DNA of 5,295 nucleotides from Saccharicrinis sp. UBA6048. Lineage in GTDB: Bacteria > Bacteroidota > Bacteroidia > Bacteroidales > Marinilabiliaceae. The position numbers were made by a program, and so were the translations under genes. Below the pieces are notes generated by a model. The model did not search any database, had not been told where the DNA came from, and saw only the letters and a program-made list of their open reading frames with translations. Shown here piece after piece: positions 1-5,295 of this stretch (within the stretch, counting starts at the first letter, position 1; every line of letters starts with the position of its first letter). The stretch lies in NCBI GenBank assembly GCA_002429115.1, contig DIYS01000101.1, forward strand, positions 1 through 5,295, in the 5' to 3' direction.

Positions 1-169
1 TTGAATTTTAATCTCCATCGGCTTGATATACATTTCAACTGGCATCACTAACCACTTAATCGACTTTGTTTTTAATTTCAAGTGGATGAAAATGTAAAAT
101 AACTGGCTTGAATATGCAGCCAAGAGGGAAAAAATCGAATTCAAGAGGTTGAATATGCGTTTCCATTGG
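1..169 (-). repeat. Degenerate tandem array of 21-bp units encoding proline-led heptapeptides
   Basis: Read on the minus strand, this DNA divides into eight consecutive 21-bp units: 169-149, 148-128, 127-107, 106-86, 85-65, then one extra base at about 64, then 63-43, 42-22 and 21-1. Seven of the eight translate as heptapeptides starting with Pro, for example PMETHIQ, PLEFDFF, PLGCIFK, PVEMYIK and PMEIKIQ; only unit 63-43 (SIKWLVM) departs. The pattern is roughly P-[LMV]-E-x-x-[IF]-[KQH], with conserved Pro and mostly Glu at position 3. At DNA level TTGAATATGC recurs exactly at 108-117 and 149-158 on the plus strand. The array reaches base 1 and probably continues outside. Conservation at the peptide level despite divergent DNA suggests that it is, or was, coding. 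Confidence 0.7.
56..166 (-). pseudogene. Short heptapeptide-repeat frame interrupted by a one-base shift
   Basis: From the ATG at 166 the minus strand encodes 36 residues made of the heptapeptide units described for the repeat array, then reaches TAA at 58-56. The same repeat resumes in a reading frame shifted by one base from 63 to the left edge, so a single extra base near 64 appears to have broken a longer repeat protein. The frame is open upstream of the ATG to a TAA at 196-194, and the unit 169-149 begins one codon before the ATG. No convincing ribosome-binding site is seen. It could equally be a short functional peptide, a decayed copy of a repeat family, or a sequencing error in an intact gene. 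No known family is recognised. Confidence 0.4.
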
Positions 170-184
170 CTTTTTCTGAGCGGC

Positions 185-192
185 CAAAAATA
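185..192 (-). promoter_or_regulatory. Candidate Bacteroidota -7 promoter element
   Basis: The minus strand reads TATTTTTG here, an exact match to the Bacteroidota -7 consensus TAnnTTTG. It lies between the terminator at 237-264 and the heptapeptide-repeat frame at 166, which would leave a leader of only about 10 nt. No clear TTTG -33 element is found at the usual spacing upstream (the region reads GAGTTAAAAG), so the match may be chance. Confidence 0.25.
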
Positions 193-236
193 TTTATTAT
201 CACTCTTCTCTTTTAACTCTTAGTTTTTAACTTAAT

Positions 237-264
237 AAAAAAAAGCCTCATTCAGACGAATGAG
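237..264 (-). terminator. Rho-independent terminator closing the minus-strand gene group
   Basis: On the minus strand a 7-bp stem CTCATTC / GAATGAG (arms 258-264 and 247-253) with a 4-nt loop is followed by GC and eight T residues (244-237). It begins 37 nt after the stop codon of the small Cys-rich gene. The compact hairpin and uninterrupted T tract make this a classical intrinsic terminator, read leftwards. It separates the redox gene group from the heptapeptide-repeat DNA to its left. Confidence 0.88.
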
Positions 265-301
265 ACCATCAGAGTATAAAACTCCCCCTTATGAAACATC
301 T

Positions 302-526
302 TTAAACGTAATCATTTTTCGTGCCTTCGATACAACAAATACAACCCTTAAATTTCCATTCTGGAAAATGTAATTTAGCACAGTCAACGCATATCTTAAA
401 TGAACTAAAACTCCCCAAGTATAATAACTGCATTTTATTCTTTACCTCCTCGCAAGTTGATAAATGTATTTTTCCGGCATTATCCTCAGTTTGTTTTATT
501 TCGATATAATAGTAACTTACTTTCAT
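302..526 (-). CDS. Small Cys-rich protein with an Ada-like His/Cys pattern
   Basis: A 74-residue protein with no signal peptide or membrane segment. The ordered pattern KIH-xxx-C (His 21, Cys 25), YLGSF at 36-40, Cys 46 and Cys 49 followed by Ala, and FKGCICC at 59-65 resembles small bacterial proteins that read roughly H-x3-C...LG.F.S...A..A......GC.YC, and more distantly the zinc-binding Ada fold. That similarity is from memory of the pattern. Seven cysteines or histidines in such order make metal binding plausible but unproven. The ATG at 526 is the only reasonable start: an in-frame stop (TAG) lies two codons upstream. The ribosome-binding region is A-rich (AAAGATAGATAG). It lies 80 nt after the ThuA-like gene and 37 nt before a clear terminator, so it is likely the last gene of the unit. 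The opposite-strand open frame over the same bases shows no protein-like features. Confidence 0.65.
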   Translation of the reverse strand: MKVSYYYIEIKQTEDNAGKIHLSTCEEVKNKMQLLYLGSFSSFKICVDCAKLHFPEWKFKGCICCIEGTKNDYV

Positions 527-606
527 CGGCTATCTATCTTTAATTGTATAGAGTCAAAGCTGCATTTCGTTAATTATCTCCTTAATTCAACACTAAAATC
601 CAACAA

Positions 607-2055
607 TTAATTCATAGGATTTACCAACCATTTGTATCCACCTCTTTCTGTAAAGAATAATTTTTGCTTATTCTTCTTAAACCATTTTTTCCATTGCTTA
701 GCTGTGGTGTACTTTTCGGTGGTATATCTTTCTAATAATTTTTGAGCCAGTTCGGCTTGTTCGTTATTCTCTAACATTGAAATACACTGGTCAAGCAAAC
801 GAATATCATTATTAGCCATTCCCAAGGATTGTAATTCCTTATCAATAACAACTTCCTGTACCATGCGGCCATACTTCTCCTTTGGCTCTGATAGCCCCAT
901 ATAACCCAGGTTGTCCTCATAATATTTTAAATAAGCATTCCAGTCGTCCAAATACATCTCAATTACTTCCGTTGGAACATTCGACAGGTATTTTGTACGA
1001 TCTGGGAATCCTGAAGCCATATTTAAGCTTCGCTCATCCGTCTTATTGGATTTTCCAACCAGCTTCCTTACCATTGCCGAATTTTTATACTCATGCATTC
1101 TCTGTGCAAATTTCACTTCATCTTCATAACCGTCATCAGACACTTTATACACATCATCTAATGCCACTAAGCGGTGTGGAGCCACCCTTTTTACAAATGG
1201 TTTTTGCCCTCTAAACTGAGCCATATAATGAATGGTATTGATCAGAGCCAACTTTGCCTCCTCAGCAAGGTGCATAGGTGAAGCCCTGTAACCCCATTGA
1301 AAGAAATTTCCATGACGCCCCAAAGTTGTGGCATTAACAGATTTAATACATGGTCCACCGGAAATGGATTCTGCATCAGGAGAATCACCAAAGCCAGGGT
1401 TTGAAACCATTCCGGGAGGATAGCCTTCCAAATGGTCTAGATTCTGCACACGCCACATCATTGTCTCCTTAGACAAACCTCTGCCACTGTAGTAATGGAA
1501 TACGCCATCCTGATGCTTTTGTTTTTCCAGCGTTAAGGCCACCTTATAAGGCGTATTAAAAATGGGATGCGCCTTATCAAAATTGAAAGCATGCGAATAC
1601 AAACAGTTACAAAGAAAATCGATTTTTGTTTTTTTATTCCAAAGCAAAACGCCTCCGATTCCCGCTATAAATACCGATGGCGCATCAAAATCTTCGCTTA
1701 AATAATCAGGAGCTTCAGGATAATTCATCCAATACTCTGTCATTTGGCCATTGACTTCTGGAATCAATGCATCAAAGACAGTGACATCATGCGTATCTGA
1801 AAGTTCTTCCTTGTAATCCTCCCCATATACCATGGTCACAGTTTCGAAATACTTCTGGAAAAACTGATAGAAATCCTGTGGACGATCCTTTTTAAATGAT
1901 TCCCATACTTGTGGATCTCCTCCAAACAAATATCCATCGGGTAACTCTGGGTTTTGAGCCACATACAAAACCTTTAGTTTTGATTTTTCTATATCCTGTG
2001 CATGAAGTGGCAGCATCAGAACAATGGTCACTATTGCTAATACTATATTTTTCAT
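607..2055 (-). CDS. Exported protein of unknown function with a ThuA/GATase1-like N-terminal region
   Basis: I cannot name this 482-residue protein. Residues 1-20 form a signal peptide (hydrophobic core, then LHAQ). Residues about 27-290 have the rhythm of the ThuA/class I glutamine-amidotransferase-like flavodoxin fold: a first strand LKVLYVAQ, a helix FYQFFQKYF, the strand HDVTVFDALIP at 89-99, a glycine turn AGIGGVLLW at 131-139, and KAHPIF at 161-166. A dense glycine- and acid-rich stretch follows (GFGDSPDAESISGG, 221-234), then LGRHGNFFQWGYRASP at 245-260 and a helix with NTIHYMAQF. Such clustering suggests a ligand or active site, but no canonical nucleophile elbow is seen. Residues 290-482 are mostly helical and basic, ending WKKWFKKN and GGYKWLV. 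The leader AATAAGAAGAG supports the start. A 106-nt gap separates it from the DsbD-N-like gene. Likely periplasmic; its role is unknown. Confidence 0.85.
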   Translation of the reverse strand: MKNIVLAIVTIVLMLPLHAQDIEKSKLKVLYVAQNPELPDGYLFGGDPQVWESFKKDRPQDFYQFFQKYFETVTMVYGEDYKEELSDTHDVTVFDALIPEVNGQMTEYWMNYPEAPDYLSEDFDAPSVFIAGIGGVLLWNKKTKIDFLCNCLYSHAFNFDKAHPIFNTPYKVALTLEKQKHQDGVFHYYSGRGLSKETMMWRVQNLDHLEGYPPGMVSNPGFGDSPDAESISGGPCIKSVNATTLGRHGNFFQWGYRASPMHLAEEAKLALINTIHYMAQFRGQKPFVKRVAPHRLVALDDVYKVSDDGYEDEVKFAQRMHEYKNSAMVRKLVGKSNKTDERSLNMASGFPDRTKYLSNVPTEVIEMYLDDWNAYLKYYEDNLGYMGLSEPKEKYGRMVQEVVIDKELQSLGMANNDIRLLDQCISMLENNEQAELAQKLLERYTTEKYTTAKQWKKWFKKNKQKLFFTERGGYKWLVNPMN

Positions 2056-2161
2056 CTCTTCTTATTTATGTGTAAAAACGCTATCGAATACTATGATGAA
2101 GACTTATACCTATGCTTACCCTCTTAATTGTCTATTAAAGGGAGACTTCAATAGCATTGAT

Positions 2162-2674
2162 TTACTTTACAAACTTATTCTTCACCTTAATTTCATTTGG
2201 GGGCAAACAAGCATATGGGTCGCATGGTTGAAACGAAAGAGTCGTCGTTATCTCATGTTCCCCTTGCACCTGATGACCCACTTTTAATTCGTAAACAAAA
2301 AGTAAATCCCCCTTATATAACATTATCTGCGGATCGGCCTCATAACCATATACACTTGGTTCTTTCACTAAAGTAGCCTCTACTCCATCAGGTAGTTTCA
2401 GTTTTAATTCTGACTGAATAAAAAAGCCTCCTTCAGGTACAAAAGCATAGATGTGCCAATTCTCATGTACCTTTGCTTTTACCATCAACACATCTTTCTT
2501 AAGGTCGTTTTCCTTTGCCAAAAACAGGCTGGCATTCATACATACCGGCTCCTCCGGGCTGGTAGCTTTTATTGTAATTTGTTCGGCCAGATTTTTCAGA
2601 GTTACATCATCACTATTTTGTGAAAAGCATGGCACAACTACCATGAGTAAGATGTAAATGACTATTTGTCGCAT
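2162..2674 (-). CDS. Secreted stand-alone DsbD N-terminal-like (nDsbD) domain protein
   Basis: A 170-residue exported protein resembling the periplasmic N-terminal domain of the thiol:disulfide interchange protein DsbD, which passes electrons from the membrane domain to client oxidoreductases. Residues 1-19 form a signal peptide ending in CFSQ. WHIYA at 73-77 and the C-terminal block FQPCDPYACLPP (Cys 151 and 156) match the family pattern seen in E. coli DsbD as a Cys pair followed by PP; here the spacing is CxxxxC. There are no membrane segments and no C-terminal thioredoxin domain, so it is only the first third of a classical DsbD. An upstream in-frame ATG at 2734 would add 20 residues before the signal peptide and overlap the TlpA-like gene by 44 nt. 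The start at 2674 is preferred because an A-rich leader (AAAAAAGATAGAGAT) precedes it. It is probably in one operon with the TlpA-like gene. Confidence 0.85.
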   Translation of the reverse strand: MRQIVIYILLMVVVPCFSQNSDDVTLKNLAEQITIKATSPEEPVCMNASLFLAKENDLKKDVLMVKAKVHENWHIYAFVPEGGFFIQSELKLKLPDGVEATLVKEPSVYGYEADPQIMLYKGDLLFVYELKVGHQVQGEHEITTTLSFQPCDPYACLPPNEIKVKNKFVK

Positions 2675-2690
2675 ATCTCTATCTTTTTTA

Positions 2691-3860
2691 TTACTTACCC
2701 AAAAGCTCTTCAAGCTTATGATCCAAATCATCACCCCTTAAATCTTTAGCAATGATTTCACCAGAGCCATTTACCAGGTAGTTATTAGGAACACCAGTAA
2801 CTCCATATAACTTCACCACCGGGCTTTTTCTTGCTAACAAGTCACTTGTATTGATCCATGGGATTTGATCCTCTTCAGATGCCTTTCGCCATTGTTTTTC
2901 ACTATGATCAATGCTGAAAGAAACAATCTCAAAACCTTTATCTTTATAATGACTATAAGCCTTTTTCATATGAGGTATTTCACCTCTACACGGGCCACAC
3001 CATGATGCCCAAAACTCCACAAGGGTGTATTTATTTTCTTTTAACACATTAGCCAGGTGAAACTCTTTACCCGATAAATCTTTCGCGGTAAAATCTTTGA
3101 CTGCTGTTCCAACTGATATCTTAGCTTTTTGTAAATAATTTTCTCTAACCTGAATAATCTGGTTCAATGTTATAAATTCAGGATGATCACCTATTTCTTC
3201 CTGTAATGCCAATACTTCTTTTTTCATTTTATCGAGCTCCAAATAGGAAAAACTCATCGCCAACATTCGCACCACTGGATCTTTATGATTCGTTGATAAT
3301 TCAACATAATGCTCTGTTAATGCAGTTGGCAAAGCCTGATAAATATCTACGCTCTTTCTGTAGTTGGCTGTCCCCATGGTATCTGCTTCCGTAAGTGTTG
3401 CCTCAAAATCGAAGTAAGCTTTTAAGGCAGCTATCACGTCTGGGCTGTCAAATACATCTTTGTATAAAATAGTACTGTATTTCCCACCTTCAAAGTTGAG
3501 CATAGCCATGTTTACCAACTTGTCTTTTAGGTGCAGACTATAATTACCTGGCTCTACAATACAGTTTCCCTTCGTCACCAATTTGCCATCTGAGTCCGTT
3601 ACAGACCAAAAAGCATTACGCACATAATTGGTATGTCCTTGCACTTTGATTTCACCATTCATAATAAGTGACTTTCCAATAGTACTAATACCATTATCTG
3701 AACTATCCTGGACTCCTAGATTAAAGGTATACCCCTCGTATTTGTCCCAATTACTACCCGTAATGGTAAAGTCTGTTGAATTAGTTTGTTGCTGACAATT
3801 GGCAAGCATCATCATTACCAAAGCACAACCCAATAAAATTGCTTTTTTTAAAAAGTTCAT
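2691..3860 (-). CDS. TlpA-like thioredoxin lipoprotein with DUF4369-type N-terminal domain
   Basis: This 389-residue protein is an extracytoplasmic thiol-disulfide oxidoreductase of the Bacteroidota TlpA type. Residues 1-22 form a lipoprotein signal (hydrophobic stretch, then LANC with the lipidated Cys at 22; Asn at -1 is not the commonest choice). Residues about 28-130 look like the beta-rich DUF4369 domain, including a VEPGNYSLHL strand. About 135-245 is a charged helical linker. Residues about 248-389 are a redoxin/thioredoxin fold with VEFWASWCGPC (active-site Cys 288 and 291) and the cis-Pro loop GVP at 356-358. The start is chosen because it directly precedes the signal peptide. Members usually keep partner cysteines reduced or act in peptide or cytochrome maturation; the partner here is not known. 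The stop lies 16 nt before the start of a DsbD-N-like gene, which suggests co-transcription and a shared electron-transfer job. Confidence 0.93.
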   Translation of the reverse strand: MNFLKKAILLGCALVMMMLANCQQQTNSTDFTITGSNWDKYEGYTFNLGVQDSSDNGISTIGKSLIMNGEIKVQGHTNYVRNAFWSVTDSDGKLVTKGNCIVEPGNYSLHLKDKLVNMAMLNFEGGKYSTILYKDVFDSPDVIAALKAYFDFEATLTEADTMGTANYRKSVDIYQALPTALTEHYVELSTNHKDPVVRMLAMSFSYLELDKMKKEVLALQEEIGDHPEFITLNQIIQVRENYLQKAKISVGTAVKDFTAKDLSGKEFHLANVLKENKYTLVEFWASWCGPCRGEIPHMKKAYSHYKDKGFEIVSFSIDHSEKQWRKASEEDQIPWINTSDLLARKSPVVKLYGVTGVPNNYLVNGSGEIIAKDLRGDDLDHKLEELLGK

Positions 3861-3870
3861 ATGAATTAAT

Positions 3871-3920
3871 ATTAAGGTTACTTTAAATTAGATTAGTTGT
3901 TATTCAATTGATTAAGGTTA
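3871..3920. repeat. 10-bp direct repeat in the gap upstream of the TlpA-like gene
   Basis: ATTAAGGTTA occurs at 3871-3880 and again at 3911-3920, a 40-bp start-to-start distance (about four helical turns). The surrounding 149-nt gap (3861-4009) lies between the SusD terminator and the TlpA-like start codon and should hold the promoter of the downstream genes. No match to the Bacteroidota -7 element TAnnTTTG is present on the minus strand there: the gap contains no CAAA on the plus strand. The repeat could be a pair of regulator half-sites, but chance is plausible in DNA this AT-rich. Confidence 0.3.
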
Positions 3921-4009
3921 AGATAAGATAGTCTTGAATTTGATGTGTTAAATTAAAAATATAGACATATAGTGCCTGATATTTAACTCATTAACTTGAC
4001 TAATAAATT

Positions 4010-4059
4010 AAAATGTTCATTGAATGCAATAAAACAACAATACACTCAATGAACATTTT
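4010..4059 (-). terminator. Probable rho-independent terminator of the SusD transcript
   Basis: Two perfectly complementary 14-nt arms, AAAATGTTCATTGA at 4010-4023 and its reverse complement at 4046-4059, flank a 22-nt loop, starting 24 nt after the SusD stop codon. On the minus strand the second arm ends in a T run followed by AATTTATTAG, so the U-tract partly lies within the stem. The stem is AT-rich and the loop is long, so termination may be leaky. Because both arms carry A/T runs at their outer ends the element is symmetric; a protein-binding palindrome or an RNA processing site is the alternative reading. Confidence 0.65.
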
Positions 4060-4083
4060 CTAGGAATCAATAAATGCTAAATA

Positions 4084-5295
4084 TTATTTAGCTCCTTCAG
4101 TTCCAATATAACCAGGATTCTGCACCAGATTGGTATTAGCATTTAGTGTATTTAGATTAATCGGATAGGTTAACTGCCAATCATTAATTTCAAATCCTCG
4201 AATGGTAGAAATATTTATATCGCCATTAAAATGGTAACGTACCATATCATTCCATGGCTCACCCCATTCCAATAGAAGTTCCATCATTTTGTCAATACGA
4301 ATTATTTGCAATAGTTCAGCTTTCGAGGTAGGTGTAGCATGATCCATACTTAAACGATCGCGCAATTGATTTACACGTGACAAAGCACTTATAAATTTCA
4401 GATCATTAACATCATCACTGGCTAATCTGGCATCAGCTTCTGCCTGTATAAAATACAATTCTGCCAATCGCATATAATTATAAGAGTTCAGCTCAACACC
4501 TGTAGGGAAAAGCCATTTACCATTATACAATGCGTTGATTGGCATTAAAGCCCAAATATGTGTATTGGCAAAACGTAAGTCATAACCTGCTCCGGTCGTC
4601 ATATCACCATCACCATCCACTTGATTATCAGCTATTGCTGTCAACATACCTGTCACCTGACTTGTGCCAATATTTGCATGCTGCCACATTTCTACGCCCA
4701 TGTCGGCATATGGAGTAAAGATAATCTCTTCTGATCTTAAACCATTGATAAAAACATCGGTAAATGCGTTTTCCAGCTTAAAGTCACCGTCATTGATGAT
4801 TTCATTGGAAAGTGTTGCCGCTGTGGTATAATCCTTCATATATAAAGCTACTTTTGCTTTGATAGCCTTAGCCGTTAATGATGTAAAAAATTGCCTGTTA
4901 ACACCACCTGGTGCCTCATTAATCCCTTCATTCAAATCATCCATAATCGCATTATAGACGCCTTGAACAGTACTGCGCTCAGGTGCTTCATTTGGTATTT
5001 CTGTTATCACGGGAATACCATATTCCGAATTAAGGTCATAGTGATACCCAAACACTTTTAGCAGCTCAAAATGCGCCATCGCACGGGCTATTTTTGCCTC
5101 TCCAATTATTTCATCACGACGCACAAGGGTAAAATCTTTAATCTGTCCTTCTTGAACATCCTTAAGGTTTTTAATTAAATAATTGGCATTGGTAATTACA
5201 TTATACCAATTGGCATAAATACCTTCAGTGTTTTGATCTTCAACAGAAATCATCACTTTCATCTGAGGCGACTCCTGTTGCAGCGGATCAAAATA
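4084..5295 (-). CDS. SusD/RagB-family outer-membrane nutrient-binding lipoprotein, 5' end outside the window
   Basis: SusD-family proteins are surface lipoproteins that cap a SusC-type TonB-dependent porin and help capture glycans, peptides or other ligands. The reading frame stays open to the right edge, so the Met codon at 5262 is internal; 403 residues are visible, and the signal peptide, lipobox Cys and first TPR helices are missing. Counting from that Met, the family landmarks appear in order: WYNVITNANYLI near 19-30; the FELLKVFGYHY helix near 66-76, followed by a GIP motif and ERSTVQGVYNAIMDDL; the YNYMRLAELYFIQAEA helix near 261-276; the RIDKMMELLLEWGEPWNDMVRY block (the family's 'ER..EL..EG.RW.DL.R') near 322-343; and a C-terminal LVQNPGY. 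These are family hallmarks, so assignment is secure. The ligand cannot be inferred: binding residues vary greatly in this family. The SusC partner is expected just beyond the right edge. A terminator-like hairpin follows the stop codon. Confidence 0.95.
   Translation of the reverse strand, partial: YFDPLQQESPQMKVMISVEDQNTEGIYANWYNVITNANYLIKNLKDVQEGQIKDFTLVRRDEIIGEAKIARAMAHFELLKVFGYHYDLNSEYGIPVITEIPNEAPERSTVQGVYNAIMDDLNEGINEAPGGVNRQFFTSLTAKAIKAKVALYMKDYTTAATLSNEIINDGDFKLENAFTDVFINGLRSEEIIFTPYADMGVEMWQHANIGTSQVTGMLTAIADNQVDGDGDMTTGAGYDLRFANTHIWALMPINALYNGKWLFPTGVELNSYNYMRLAELYFIQAEADARLASDDVNDLKFISALSRVNQLRDRLSMDHATPTSKAELLQIIRIDKMMELLLEWGEPWNDMVRYHFNGDINISTIRGFEINDWQLTYPINLNTLNANTNLVQNPGYIGTEGAK

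Noticed and set aside
1..169. CRISPR array as an explanation for the short repeats
   Set aside because: Units are contiguous without spacers, diverge from one another, and follow codon phase, so a coding tandem repeat explains them better.
554..583. AAGGAG on the minus strand (583-578) followed by ATG and a three-codon frame ending in TGA
   Set aside because: The spacing of 12 nt is long, strong Shine-Dalgarno sites matter little in Bacteroidota, and a three-codon frame cannot be told from chance.
882..1214. Plus-strand open frame of 110 codons
   Set aside because: It lies entirely opposite the ThuA-like gene and its translation has no domain-like features.
2119..2142. Imperfect inverted repeat (CCCTCTTAAT / ATTAAAGGG) between the DsbD-N-like and ThuA-like genes
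   Set aside because: Pairing has a bulge and a wobble, and no T tract follows on the minus strand, so it supports neither a terminator nor a defined operator.
2024..2287. Plus-strand open frame of 87 codons spanning the gap between the ThuA-like and DsbD-N-like genes
   Set aside because: It overlaps both well-supported genes on the other strand and shows no recognisable motif or plausible leader.
2675..2734. Longer start (ATG at 2734) for the DsbD-N-like gene
   Set aside because: It would place 20 residues before a good signal peptide and overlap the upstream coding region by 44 nt; the ATG at 2674 fits better.

Overview
The window reads as chromosomal DNA of a Bacteroidota bacterium. Three things point there: a SusD/RagB outer-membrane lipoprotein, a TlpA-like thioredoxin lipoprotein with a DUF4369-type N-terminus, and AT-rich intergenic DNA with A-rich rather than strong Shine-Dalgarno leaders. 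The genus cannot be told from the sequence. Every supportable gene lies on the minus strand, so the window is best read from right to left.

Layout in transcription order. (1) 5295-4084: the C-terminal 403 residues of a SusD-family nutrient-binding lipoprotein. Its start, and presumably its SusC/TonB-dependent porin partner, lie beyond the right edge. (2) 4059-4010: a perfect 14-bp inverted repeat just after the SusD stop, probably its terminator. (3) 4009-3861: an AT-rich gap that should carry a promoter and contains a 10-bp direct repeat spaced exactly 40 bp apart. (4) 3860-2691: a TlpA-like thioredoxin lipoprotein with WCGPC. (5) 2674-2162: a secreted stand-alone DsbD N-terminal-like domain with a CxxxxC pair. 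(6) 2055-607: a 482-residue secreted protein of unknown function whose N-terminal two thirds resemble the ThuA/class I glutamine-amidotransferase-like fold. (7) 526-302: a 74-residue Cys-rich small protein with an Ada-like His/Cys pattern. (8) 264-237: a clear intrinsic terminator. (9) 169-1: a degenerate tandem array of 21-bp units that encodes heptapeptides of the type P-[LMV]-E-x-x-[IF]-[KQH], broken by one extra base near position 64 and running off the left edge.

How they may work together: genes 4-7 are co-directional, with gaps of 16, 106 and 80 nt, and lie between the two terminators, so they could form one transcription unit. Two are extracytoplasmic thiol-redox proteins, one is an exported protein of unknown activity, and the last is a small Cys-rich protein. 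The SusD gene upstream suggests a link to uptake of some substrate, but no catabolic enzyme in the window identifies it. The most unusual items are the frameshifted heptapeptide array and the redox pair next to the uncharacterised exported protein.
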